DNA of 23,823 nt from Acanthaster planci (lineage: Eukaryota; Echinodermata; Asteroidea; Valvatida; Acanthasteridae): assembly GCF_001949145.1 (NCBI RefSeq), contig NW_019091698.1, forward strand, positions 63,236 to 87,058, in the 5' to 3' direction. Below the pieces are notes generated by a model. It did no database searches, was not told the DNA's origin, and worked only from the letters and a program-made list of their open reading frames with translations. Every line of letters starts with the position of its first letter. Position 1 is the first letter of the stretch. The position numbers and the translations under genes were made by a program. This document shows, in pieces, positions 1-10,325 of the stretch.

Positions 1-507
1 GGTTAACTGAACTGCACGCATGAACTGTGTGCATAGTATTGCATACACAGTAGGATCTGTACTTCAGGAGGATCTGTGGGGAACTCGAGACTGGACGCCA
101 GTGCACTGTACTCTACATACAATGACATACAGTGAATTTTGACTACAACAAACATTTTCACTGGGTTCCCCAATTTTTTAATATGAATTTTCATATTCAT
201 GAGCAAAACTGTGATGCAATTTGAGGCATTAAACCTCAATATACATTTATGTTACCCTGATTTGTGCACAAAAATCACTAGATATTACTTCACTATCAAA
301 AAATTCTATATCTTTTGGCAATTTATCGTTGTATAAAATAAGTAGATTTACGTTTATTTCTGATGTTATTGAAAGAAAATATCTCTTCATCAATAAAGAA
401 AATATCAAATATCAACATATAGCCAGCATAAGTATAAATGTGTATACATATATAGACATCAATTTATAGCATGAATAATGCAGTCTTCCTTAAATGGTTC
501 GTTTCAG
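1..507 (+). other. Intron (3' part) of the PKNOX-like gene
   Basis: This AT-rich stretch carries no coding signal I recognise. It ends in a pyrimidine-rich tract and an AG at 506-507, which I take as the acceptor for the first exon in the window. An earlier AG (468-469) is ruled out for the coding frame because it would place an in-frame TGA (472-474) inside the exon. An AG at 482-483 remains a weaker alternative that would add eight residues. Confidence 0.6.
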
Positions 508-912
508 CTGCAACAAGCACAGTTCCAAACAATGCTGAACCAAGCAGGCCAAGTGGTGTATGCTCCAGTTATTCCACAAGGAGTCATGACACAACAAGGA
601 CTGGTTACCCAAGGTATTTCAGGAACTGTCCAGTTGCAGAATACCCCGCAGCAGGGTGTTGGTGCTCAGTCAGTTGTGCCTGTCATCCATGGGTCTACAC
701 CCATCTCACATATAGGAATTCCATCATCAGGAACATCTGAACAGCAGAATGTTACATCAATATCATACGCTGCCTCAACACCCACAATAACCAGTGCAGG
801 GGATGAGTATGATGATGTGAATGAACTGTTGAATAAGAGAAAACCAAAGAGAGGTGTACTTCCCAAGCACGCCACCAACATCATGAGATCATGGCTCTTC
901 CAACATATAGTG
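508..912 (+). CDS. PKNOX: PKNOX/PREP-like TALE homeobox protein, exon encoding linker and homeodomain helix 1
   Basis: This is an internal exon of 405 bases, 135 codons, with both borders between codons. About the first 105 residues form a Gln/Thr/Val-rich low-complexity linker (for example VVYAPVIPQGV and GTVQLQN), resembling the linker between the MEINOX and homeodomain regions of vertebrate PKNOX proteins. The acidic patch DEYDDVNELLNKRKPKRG leads into the homeodomain arm and helix 1 (LPKHATNIMRSWLFQHI). LPKHATN and RSWLFQHI are the PKNOX forms; MEIS has FPKVATN and RAWLFQHL. The donor GTAAGC at 913 is strong. The exon ends with a Val codon where I recall Gly in vertebrate PKNOX and Thr in MEIS. 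The protein is a sequence-specific nuclear transcription factor that partners PBC-class homeoproteins. The ATG at 478 is not a start: it sits before the acceptor, and the MEINOX part must be encoded upstream of the window. Family assignment is firm; the acceptor choice is moderate. Confidence 0.93.
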
Positions 913-1825
913 GTAAGCAAAGCCCTCTGTGTTAGTACTCTGTGCACTTGCACTTGTGGATTTATAACTTCTACAAGTAGATGTGAGGCAAAAATACTGC
1001 TATGTAATAAAGGGTCCAACTTTCTACTCTTAAATGTCTGAAAACTGCCTGATATCTCTTTTGGATAAATACATTGAAAAGTGCATGTCCCTCAAATTAG
1101 TCCTCACTTTTTCAAACAACAAAGGGTGTTGTTGGTAGGAAGTCATTCCCGGAAGACATTATTCAGTTTGTCGGGAATTTTATCTTTTCAAAATGTAGAC
1201 GCACAATTTGCTCACTGTAAATAGTTGTGAAAAGTGGTTGCTGGTTGGCTTTCTGCTACACATGTAACGTGTATTTGCACGGTCAATGGGCAAAGAATGT
1301 GACTGCAAAATTGAGTTTCTAGCAATTATTTGCATCTCAATACCCAGTAGCTGTAGAATTTTTGTTTTCTTGCCAGAACGGCATCACTGTTTTGTTAATA
1401 ATTTGAAAATTTGAAGTATCTTATTGATCTACGTGTACATGTGGAAGACGCTAAAATACTGCAAAAGGCAAAACAAAAACTAAAAGTACATGTACATTGT
1501 ACATGCAGTTATTTGGGAATCAAAGGTGTATTTGCTAGGATTACGTTAAATATTACTTCCCAAAGGCTGTTGTGAATGGCTTTAATAACATGTTTCTGAA
1601 CACACATTTTCACTTTCTCAGCATTCAACAACGTGAGTCCCTTTTACTGTTGTTTCTTTGTTATTTAACCCTGAGTGTCTCCACTGAACTCTAGATCTAA
1701 AGATCCTTTTTGCCCTAGCTCTAAAGATCTCGGGCGTAAAACATAGCCTATCCCAACACAAAGTAAAGCTTGAAATAACTTGCGGCACCCACTGCTACTT
1801 GTACATCTGACTCAGACTGGTCAGC

Positions 1826-1905
1826 CCTTCCTGGAGTGCTCAATCGTTAAGATATCTGTTCTAGTACGGAGGAGGTCGTTGATTTGAGTCCTACTGGAAT
1901 AAGCC
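1826..1905 (+). repeat. tRNA-derived SINE relic
   Basis: A tRNA-like stretch has an A-box-like word GTGCTCAATCG (1836-1846) and a B-box-like word GATTTGAGTCC (1881-1891; consensus GGTTCGANTCC). The spacing and order fit an RNA polymerase III internal promoter. The B-box CG has become TG, as expected of a methylated, decayed copy. The acceptor stem does not pair convincingly, so this is a SINE head or tRNA pseudogene, not a working tRNA. I could not define the tail of the element. Confidence 0.5.
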
Positions 1906-3072
1906 TGTAAATTTTTCACAACTTCATAAACAAGCACTGAATATACAGTGTTTTAAATATACATGTATGTCAGTGTAAAGGCAGAAACCTGTAATTTAAA
2001 ACTAAAGGTTCCATGAAGACCTCTTCGGACAAACTGTTACTTAATTGTTAAAAATATTCATTGGTATGCCATAAACACTGGGGGATGTCGAAATGGAATA
2101 AATTTGTCATGGTTAATTTCACTGACCCCTCAAATAAATGTTTCAATCCTGGCAAGTGATGGCGTTATGTGTGACTTACCGGTACATGTGAGAACCCACA
2201 ATTAAAATCAGGCACCCTTTTGGTACACATCTGGAACAAAGTGGAGCATGGACATCAGACATGCAGTTTATGTGCCCATGGAACATAAAATGCATTGAAC
2301 ATAAAATGCATGTAACGTACATGCATGGGAGGTTGCATAACGTGGCGTACAGAAATGTCACCACAAAATGAGCCCAATGTAAATATTTTCAAAAATTGAG
2401 ATATTGGTACACGTATATTTTAATTCAGTAGCAGAAGAGCTTTCCAGTGGCATGTACATGGAAAACTAAGGGTAAAAGTATAAGGTGACGATGTGGCATT
2501 ATTCTGGTAGCTTTCCGTCTTTGTTCGAAAGAAAACGCTGTGGTTAGAAAAGTGCACTGCACTGTTCAGAGCTAACTTCTTGTTCTGACCATTTTGCTCT
2601 GGTCAACCTGATTTGCAATGTCTACGGTTTGGCCAAACTTAAAAAAAATCAAAACAACATCTTTACATTCTGGATGTCATTTAAGAACATACATTTTTCA
2701 GATATAACAAAAAACCACTTTTTATGGACTGTACCGGTAAGATCTAAAGATATTACTGACCAAGTTCAGTGAATACAAGATGTATGTGATCGGTATTCAG
2801 TGCTTTTTTGATAGATGATTTGTTGCCGTTTCTTTTGGGAGAAAATGAGTGTTCTGTTTCAGTTGAGGGGGTTTTAGTTGGGGGGGCGACACTGTACTGT
2901 GGGCCACATAAATCAGAGTCTGTATAGAGGGCTGCTTCAAACAAAATTGCAAAGTGTTGCTATATGCCTATGCACTACCACACGTTTCTTCAGAGAAGTC
3001 ACAATGAAAGGGTTTAATTACACACTACATGTACCTGGTACTGGAAGTGGTGCACTAACCTTACATACCTAG

Positions 3073-3575
3073 TGTGGACTCGTGAACAAAAGATGTCCAC
3101 ATGATGCAGGAAAACAAGACGTTCTGTGGACTTACACAGGACGTTTCCCCTTCTTTGAAAAAGAAGTTGAGAGGCATTTTGGGGTTTTCGTATAAGGAAG
3201 AGGAACAGTCAAGGAAACCTTTTACAAAAATCCAGCTGAAAAGTATGTTCCCAGTTCAAGAAAAACAAGTATTTTCACTGAGTTTTCTTCACTGCATGAA
3301 AAAAATGTCCTCACTAGGTACATGTATGTAAGGTAAGTGTGTTTGTTTGAATGTATACACAATGTTGTTCCTTGTGGGTGTGAGAACAAAAGGTGCCCCA
3401 CAACGCAGTTATACAATGTACATGTATGTAAAAAAGTCCACTCATTTTCCTTTCTTGAACACTTTTTGAGGCATTTGGACGTTCGGGTTATTTGTACCAA
3501 AAGGAAAAGGAGTAGTCAACAAAACTGGGCTTAAATTTGTGTTTACTGTGCAAGAAAAATGTGTTTTTTCTGGAT
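3073..3575 (+). repeat. Diverged direct tandem duplication, period about 300 bp
   Basis: Several words recur in the same order at a constant offset. GAACAAAAGATG at 3084 matches GAACAAAAGGTG at 3384. GAGGCATTTT at 3171 matches GAGGCATTTG at 3468. CAGTCAAGGAAAC near 3207 matches TAGTCAACAAAAC near 3513. A CAAGAAAAA word follows in both copies. Offsets of 297-306 show two old copies of one unit with small indels. Short open frames across the copies are probably incidental, since the copies differ by frame-changing indels. Confidence 0.6.
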
Positions 3576-4085
3576 TTAAAAATAAGGAATGTCAACACGT
3601 GCGACAGACATGAAAAACATGTACATACATGTATATTGAAATTGTAGACATTGATTTGAGGGTAATAGCATGCATGATTGACTAAATGTCGAAGATTGAT
3701 GACTGTGTACAAACATTAGAGGTTTTCCATACAATTTAACCCCAAACAAGCTAAGTTCTTTTGGACCATCTCATACAGTATCTGGGTGGGGGCAGGAACT
3801 TGGCTGATTTTGTGGCAAGCCGCAGCGCAAATACGAGCCTACATGTATGTAATACCAATTTCTGTCCTGTTGTCTGTTCGTCATGGGATACATTGTAGGT
3901 CCGGACGTCTTGCCCAATGTCAAAATTTTTTCTTGTGTGTTTACTTGTGTATATACATATACATGTAGGTAATCTTGAGGAACACCAGGCCTTTATGTGG
4001 GATCATTGCTTTGAAGTGTGTTTACATACCTGTACATATTTAATAAAGAAATAGAACCCAAAATGTTTAAAGTTTTCAATTGTGT

Positions 4086-4118
4086 TATACATGTATACAT
4101 ACATGTACATGTACATGT
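4086..4118. repeat. TACATG/CATGTA microsatellite
   Basis: A short hexamer-based repeat (ATACATACATGTACATGTAC and neighbours). The same word is scattered through the window (for example 1491-1505, 3600-3640, 9668-9691), so it is a genome-wide compositional habit more than a locus-specific feature. Confidence 0.7.
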
Positions 4119-4189
4119 GAATACTGTACACTCCTGTACTCTATAGGCACATGTCCATTACATGTGTGGAATAATGGATTATGTGAAGG

Positions 4190-4330
4190 GAGACAGATGA
4201 TGATGATTGGGTAAGGGAAAGAGTAGGAAATGGATCGGATGATAGGATGGGATGGGAGTGGATTAGGAGATGGATGGAATGTTGGGATGGAGGCAGAGCC
4301 AGAGTTGGATGGGATAATGTGGTGGGGGCA
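4190..4330 (+). repeat. Purine-rich GGATG low-complexity tract
   Basis: About 140 bases on the + strand are strongly purine-biased and built from loose repeats of GGATG, GATGG and GGGA. This looks like a decayed minisatellite or simple-sequence tract inside the intron. The open frames across it are repeat translation, not genes. Confidence 0.65.
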
Positions 4331-5104
4331 AAACCATTTAAAGTGACGTCCATTTTTACATCCATGATGCCGTCATTTGTCAACCTTTTTTTCTTTACTT
4401 GCTGTTTTAAAAATTGCGGCAATCTTGTACTTGATTAGCATGATTCCTTGTTTAATTTAGCAGCATCTTTTGTAATTAGCATTGATGACTCATAACATGA
4501 CCTACTTTTGAGGTAAAGGAATTAAGATTCGTATGAAGCAACGAGCCACGGCGGCTTGGACGTTCTAGTTTGAAATTTACATGCATGTAAAAACACTCAT
4601 CAGTAAAAAAAAGTGGAGTTTCAACTCATTCTGACTTATGGTTTTCTTGTTACGGTCATTTGAAGTTGAAGGCCACATGCGTGTTTGCCCATGTGTATTG
4701 AGCACGGCATTTGAAAAGTATACGTTCTTCGAATTGACCAATCTCAAAAAAATGAGTGCTGCATGAAAACAGTATGCTCAATTTTCACAAAATTTGTGTC
4801 AAAATGACCCCTCCCCCAAAGAAATTACTGAAACAAAAAATTATGCCTCCGCTGGTGAAAATGTGCACTGTGCCTTCCCCCAGATCTTTTAGGGTTGGAG
4901 TACACTGTACGTGTATAAGTCTTCAAAACAAGTTCATGTATGATTAAAAGGAAAAATAGGGTCCATTATTGTTTGTGTTTGCAAGGTGTGATTATGAATT
5001 TCATACCAAGATTAATTGGGATTTTGAAGTGTTTGTATGTACATGTATGTTTACAATTTGTCACTGCATTTAGAAACTGACACAGTTGCCTTTTTCCATC
5101 ATAG

Positions 5105-5181
5105 CATCCTTATCCAACAGAAGATGAGAAGCGAATGATAGCAGCTCAGACAAACCTGACACTGTTGCAAGTCAATAATTG
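5105..5181 (+). CDS. PKNOX: PKNOX-like homeodomain exon: TALE loop, helix 2 and start of helix 3
   Basis: A 77-base exon encodes HPYPTEDEKRMIAAQTNL followed by TLLQVNNW. It supplies the Pro-Tyr-Pro three-residue loop extension that defines TALE homeodomains, helix 2 and the start of the recognition helix. It begins between codons and ends after two bases of the Trp48 codon (donor GTAAGA at 5182). From memory, the homologous MEIS/PKNOX exon in vertebrates is also 77 bases with the same phases, which strongly supports the borders. The exon is too short to be found as an isolated open frame. Confidence 0.95.
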
Positions 5182-5435
5182 GTAAGAAAATTTCTGAATC
5201 CCAACTTCTGCAAATGTTTATTTCCTGAAGATGGTTTTGTTTCATTTTATTTCAACAGCACAGTTTTTAAAACTAAACTCAGCAAAATGTTTGCGTCAAT
5301 GGGAATTTACCTTAAAGTTGCAATTGCCTGAATGTGAATGAGATTTTGATATGACTACCACTTTACAAATCGCCAAACCTGTAGCACTACAGTGGTGTAG
5401 GGTAGGTGACCTGTAACAGCTGTGATGTGCTGCAA

Positions 5436-5473
5436 GATGCAGCAGGATGATACAGTTGAAAACCTGCTGCATC
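5436..5473. repeat. Short perfect inverted repeat (hairpin)
   Basis: GATGCAGCAGG (5436-5446) is exactly inverted as CCTGCTGCATC (5463-5473) across a 16-base loop, inside an intron. Pairing stops at the next base outward. It could be chance or a remnant of a small element. Confidence 0.6.
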
Positions 5474-6199
5474 ATTGAACTGCCGTTACCACTTGCAAGA
5501 GTACCGTCTTATATCTAATGTTCATGAAACTGACAACCATCTTTGCCAAGAAAACTGGAAACATACATGTATACCATTCCCACACTTCGTGTTTTAGCTG
5601 CACTTCACAATGTACCAAACTTCCTCCTTTCAGAACCAAATCACACTAAATGGCTTCAATTATCATACCAAAAAACTTGAACTCTTTCACAATGGTATTG
5701 GTTTCCCGTTGTAATTTCTTTGAAGTTTCAAAGAAAAATAGCCTAATTAGAAAACATTAAACATTTAAAGGGTCCAGGCAGTGCGGCTTTCCTAGACACT
5801 CTTTTGTGCAACTTAAGGTGGTTCTTCATTGTATGAAACTATTTGATATATTCTTTTCGTAGTATGAAAATTACACTTTTAAACATTTCAACTTGTGCAT
5901 GCTTTTCTGCACAACTGAGGGGTACTGTTGTTGTGATGTCAGTAAAGAGAGACACTGCACAGTTCAGAGGTTTGTCTGTTTAGATTATGAACCTAAAATT
6001 GGCTCAGAAGGGATTGCTGATAAGCTGCTTTATATGTGTTAACTCAAAAATAAATCACTAAAAAACAACATTTGGAACTGCTAATTATCAGAAATTGTAG
6101 TATTGGTTTGCTTACTTACCCTTGGGAAACAACTCGTCCAAATCCATGCAGTAATTCTTGCGACATTGTGGCCATTTCAGTGTTCTCTGTGGGTGGTTT

Positions 6200-6290
6200 T
6201 AGCAGGGCAGGCCATCCTGCCAAAAAGATGCTGCCCTACCGTCCTGCTAAAGTTTGCCGCCCTGCTGAAATTTTCACCACCCTGCTGTTA
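6200..6290. repeat. Irregular CCTGCY repeat cluster
   Basis: Copies of CCTGCC or CCTGCT followed by an A/T-rich spacer start at about 6216, 6243, 6261 and 6281, preceded by an inverted AGCAGGGCAGG (6201-6211). The unit is about 18-27 bases and degenerate. Translations are repetitive (Pro-Ala or Leu-Leu rich) and not a recognised protein. Confidence 0.5.
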
Positions 6291-7181
6291 TTTCCACTGC
6301 ATTTTTCCCCATTTTGTTGTGTTACATGTATAATTATAGAAGTGCAAAAAAGTTAACCACACTCTCTAACAAACATAAAGAGTTTGCCAGCATAATAATT
6401 TCAGCATGCAGTATTGCAGTAATGTTTCTAGATCTGGACATAACATACACATCCTGAAGGAATAACACTACAGTCATTTTCCTAGCTTCACATCCACAAA
6501 TCAATCACCCACCTTGTATGAAGATAAAACAACAAAGTTATTTTCCAAAGTTGGAAAATTTTAATTTGGAATATGCTGAATTGTTGAAAGCATATATACC
6601 ACTTTTCCTTATCAGTTTAGCCATTTCTGGATCAGGTCAAAACTTCTTCAAAAAAAACAAAAATTCAAGTGAGAAATCCATTGTTCAGCCAAAACCACCC
6701 TGTACAAGGAGATTTTCTGATGAAAGATTAAATTTCAGTTCATGTAACAAAATTCAAGTAATTTAAAAATGGAGAACTTCCATACTATTTTTGAAAATTT
6801 TGATTTGATACAACTGCTTCCAAACAAGCAAAGACCAAGTAATTCTACTAAGCCCACATACATGTGTAGCTGTGGCTCTATAACCCATATTACTCGTGGA
6901 ATAATGAACCAGTCGACCAATAACGTCGCATAAATTGATTACATGCATGTAGTTGGGTATATACAGTGTAGTTTTAATTCACACAAAGTCATGAACTGTA
7001 GGCAAAACATATGTTCAGTCATGGGCAAATCTTGAAATACTCGAGACTTTTAAAGTCATTTTGATTACCTGAAGTGAATACTTTGCAATGTTTAACACCA
7101 GTTTGCCTAAATTAGTATTTACTCGTGAAACAGTTGAGGGCACTTTTTTTCTTGGAAAACACCTAATTTTTATCAATACAG

Positions 7182-7345
7182 GTTTATCAATGCAAGGAGG
7201 AGAATATTACAACCAATGTTGGATGCTAGCAATCCTGATCCCAGCACAAAGACAAAGAAAGTCAAGACTCAGAGTCGACCTTCTACGCAACGTTTCTGGC
7301 CGGAATCCTTAGCAAACCTGAGCTCAACCAACACAGCCAAACCAA
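7182..7345 (+). CDS. PKNOX: PKNOX-like exon: homeodomain recognition helix and conserved C-terminal flank
   Basis: The exon completes the Trp codon and encodes FINARRRILQPMLDASNPD. It contains Ile50 and Asn51 of the TALE recognition helix and the Arg triplet that contacts DNA. A Lys-rich stretch (TKTKKVK) follows, probably part of a nuclear localisation signal, then RPSTQRFWPESLANL. The QRFWP(D/E)S motif after the homeodomain is, as I recall, specific to PKNOX proteins and absent from MEIS, TGIF and IRX. The exon is 164 bases, starting with the third base of a codon and ending with the first base of a Ser codon, before a consensus donor (GTAAGT at 7346). These phases match both neighbouring exons, and the joined frame has no stop. 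Confidence 0.95.
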
Positions 7346-8659
7346 GTAAGTAAAAGTCTTTATTTGATAAACTGGTGCCCACTTTCAGACGGAATATTAG
7401 TTGTGAGTTGATTGTCTTGAGTGATACAGGAACCTCTAGATAACTCAAAGCAGGTTACAGGTATATTGTACCTACCGGTATTTGCATTTTTTTTCAAAAA
7501 GATTTCTTCGTTCCCACCAACAAAATAGGCTTTTATGTGCAAAAATCCCTCGGTAACTTAAAATGCCCACACCACAACATCTGCTTAACTTGAAGATTTG
7601 AAGGACTGATCCAAAAAGACTGCCACCATGTCACTGACAATAAACGGAAAAAGAACATGAGACTTTGGTTACGAGTTATTTATTCAAATTGCACTTCATC
7701 TTTTTAGTATGAGGACATGAGCATGCTTGCTGCCGGTACCATTGTTATCCACTTGCCACGACCAGGCCACAGGCTGATAGCTATCGCAGCCAAAATGTAG
7801 CCCACACGCAGTCCAATCACCGAGTCTTTATGGTGGCCATTGTGATTGCACTGCAGGAAGCTTGTGTTGTGCCACGGCTACAGCCTGGCTGCTGCTACCT
7901 GCCCAACTGCAGCAATCGCATGCTGCTCACATGAGTGTCTAATTACAGCCAGTGTGTAGACACAAGGAACATGTGTTTCTGACGCAGTGCTTGAAATGTG
8001 CTGTTTTGCCAAATCGCGCACAGATTTTTTAAATGTAAATAAAGAAGGAATAAAAAGACAAAAACGCACAAATACATGTGTAGTTCTTTTTATTTTATTT
8101 ACACTCAAACGTTTTATTAAATGCAAAATGATGCACCTCCAGCATTTAAAAAGGAATGATCATGTGGCCAAAAAGGAAAACTCCTGGCCCAGCATGCACA
8201 GGGCTATGCGTATCACATCGTGGCATGTGCTGAACGAAAGAATTGTCACAAAAAAGTACACAGTTTTGGTGATGTGTTTTATTTATCAGTAGAATAGAAA
8301 TTTTATGAAATGAAAATGTAAAATCTCAGTAAACTTTTGATTTTTAGAAGAAAATTGTTCTTGGATAAAGAAATTACCACTTTTAGAGGAAATCACTACT
8401 TATTGCATCTCCAGTAGTCACCACGGGGGTTGGGGAGGCAAGTAGGGTTGCTTGTGGGGAAGACTCTGGATTTTTTGTCAGTTTGAAATCAGGATAACTC
8501 AAATTTTTTATGCATTCCCCTGAGGTTGGAGTTGTCAAAAAGTTTATTGTAGCTTGAGTGCTGCAACCATTATAGGGCTCCATTACACTGTACATATATG
8601 AGGGCAAGAAACCATTCATGTTGTCACCTCTAATATACATACTTTTGTAACCATTTCAG
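7346..8659 (+). other. Last intron of the PKNOX-like gene, 1.3 kb
   Basis: The donor is GTAAGT and the acceptor is CATTTCAG (8652-8659). About 7720-7960 is less AT-rich than the rest, with many CTGC, GCAG and CCAC words, and may be an old repeat copy. I could not recognise a family or a coding frame there. The remainder is AT-rich and featureless. Confidence 0.8.
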
Positions 8660-8901
8660 GCAGTGACATTGGCGCTTCAACAGAACTCACACCAACAGTA
8701 CCAGTACAGCAAATCACATTGTCTGGAGAAACTGTCTCATCGATGATACGGGTACATCATTCGTCATCCTCCTCACCTCAAGTGGAGGGTTTGTCAAATG
8801 GGGAGGGTGATCCTCTTGAAGAGGATGGAGGAAACAATGGGTCTGAACTGTCATCCAATGATGGTGGGATAGGATTAGGTAGTGATGAAGAGTCTTCATG
8901 A
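8660..8901 (+). CDS. PKNOX: PKNOX-like terminal coding exon: acidic/Ser-rich tail and stop
   Basis: Two bases complete the Ser codon begun in the previous exon, followed by 79 codons and TGA (8899-8901). The tail has a Thr/Val/Gln-rich part (TELTPTVPVQQITLSGE), a run of five Ser, then an acidic Gly/Asn-rich end (EEDGGNNGSELSSNDGG, finishing SDEESS). Vertebrate PKNOX1 also ends in a Val/Gln-rich stretch plus an acidic SEDESVDSTEED-type cluster, so the layout is conserved though the sequence is not. The acidic tail probably contributes to transcriptional activation or protein contacts; this is inference. It is the last exon: the stop is in frame and no later donor or homologous sequence is apparent. 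Confidence 0.92.
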
Positions 8902-9597
8902 TTTGAGAGTGGTCCTAAGCATGAAACGATGTGATTAGACAGTATTGCTCAGAACAAATGAGGACTGGTTTGTCAGCAATCATCTTGTATGTGAGCAAAG
9001 TCCACTCACAGTTGTTCAAGGTCATCTAAGAGTGACACGTACAATCTAGGCTCTGCTTTATATGAATTACTATAAGGTTTTAGTAGTGCCGTTGTCACGA
9101 TACTACATCTGAACTACAGCAAGTAGAAAATATCTTTTTGTATTGGATATTTAGATTACCGTGTTGATTTTTTTAATATTAAGACTGGTCTGAAATGTGG
9201 GAAGATTGCAATGGACACTATTAGCCTCTGATGCTATAGGAGACTTCCTAACTAGCCAGCTTACATGCAATAGGATTCAAAGCACACAATTGGGCCTGTT
9301 GCAGTGAGTGCATTTGAACATGTAAAAATGTGTAATGTACAAGCATTTTGAAGATTTAGTGGTGGTACCGTACATTATCAAATGAAGGTACCTGTACATG
9401 TAGCAGGTACTAAAGCCATGCATTCTTTAAGTGCAAAAGAGAAGCTATTGTTACAATATTCTCTTCAAATACTGAATATTTTTATAACTTAAACACAACA
9501 TTCATATGGAAATCTTTTGATGCACTCTGTCAGAAACAATGTTTGTAATCCTGCTTAAATTAGGAGAATTTCAGGCCGACTTCTGGGAAAGTTATTA

Positions 9598-9624
9598 GAA
9601 TTGATGATAGTCAATACTTTGAGA
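9598..9624 (+). repeat. 27-bp dispersed direct repeat, copy 1
   Basis: This stretch, containing GATAGTCAATACTTTGAGA, recurs at 10299-10325 with a single substitution (GATGATAG versus GATGTTAG), 701 bases downstream. Flanks diverge at once. Both copies lie in the probable 3'UTR. Possible explanations are a short duplicated element, a regulatory site or a shared repeat fragment. Confidence 0.6.
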
Positions 9625-10298
9625 AGCTACCTGCCAACATGCAAGCCAAGGTTAACTGCATCTATGTGTACGTGTACATGTACATGTACATCAGGGATGA
9701 GATTTGTCAGGATTTTTGTTAGGATTTCCTGATTTCAAAACCTGGAAAATCCTGGTTAAGCAGTATGGTATGTTTACATAAGTTGACATAGAGCACAAGA
9801 AATGGGTTTTTGCTTGGGGTGCCTTTAGGCAAATACAAACGTATGTGCTGCTGTGGGCTCTTGAATCTCTCTGCTAATTATTTTGTGGATATTTCACTTT
9901 CTTCCTCCCCGATACAAGTACCGTACATGATTCTCAGGCTTACTTTGGCATTTTCCGAGACATTACTTTTTGCCATTCACAGCATGCCAACATATGTACA
10001 TGTATGTGTTCATAGATCTCAGCTTTCATTTCAACCAACAAAAGCCAGTGCTGTTCTATACCTTGTCCATGTGGGAAAAAAATGAGGATAAGACATTTAA
10101 CATTTCCGGAGCAGGAAATGGCCGTTCAAAGGCTTTCTTTGAATTGTATAAGGAAACTTATTGTGTCACCCAAGGGAGTTTTAAACAGACTCATGTATCA
10201 GAATCTTAGCTTTAAGTGAAAAAATATTTACAATTGATTTTGTGACACATTGTCACTTTCATTTCTTGCTGTAGTTCATGGATGAAGATTAATCATGG

Positions 10299-10325
10299 GA
10301 ATTGATGTTAGTCAATACTTTGAGA
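10299..10325 (+). repeat. 27-bp dispersed direct repeat, copy 2
   Basis: Second copy of the word at 9598-9624, with one mismatch. No coding frame spans either copy convincingly. Confidence 0.6.

Larger units (their letters stand above)
913..5104 (+). other. Intron within the homeodomain, 4.2 kb
   Basis: The donor is GTAAGC (913) and the acceptor is ATCATAG (5098-5104) after a short T-rich tract. The intron carries a tRNA-like SINE relic near 1.83 kb, a diverged tandem duplication at 3.08-3.57 kb, a short TACATG microsatellite near 4.09 kb and a GGATG-rich tract at 4.19-4.33 kb. Open frames inside it are short and have the composition of non-coding DNA. Confidence 0.85.
5182..7181 (+). other. 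Intron within homeodomain helix 3, 2.0 kb
   Basis: The donor is GTAAGA and the acceptor is AATACAG (7175-7181). It contains an 11-bp perfect hairpin (5436-5473) and a cluster of CCTGC-type repeats (6200-6300). I see no other coding signal; the open frame at 6518-6766 is Lys/Asn/Phe-rich and looks like chance. Confidence 0.85.

Noticed and set aside
478-1041. A 187-codon frame with an ATG at 478, as a complete gene
   Set aside because: Its middle is the PKNOX-like exon; the first ten codons precede the acceptor and everything after 912 is intron read-through past a consensus donor.
1826-1905. Functional tRNA gene
   Set aside because: The B box is mutated and the acceptor and anticodon stems do not pair; a SINE or pseudogene fits better.
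3101-3534. Short + strand frames as small genes
   Set aside because: They lie in the diverged tandem repeat, the two copies are not kept in frame, and composition is non-coding.
4141-4438. Ser/His/Pro-rich and Trp/Gly-rich frames on opposite strands
   Set aside because: They are translations of the GGATG-type low-complexity tract.
6518-6766. An 82-codon + strand frame
   Set aside because: Lys/Asn/Phe/Ser-rich translation of AT-rich intron DNA without homology or conserved features.
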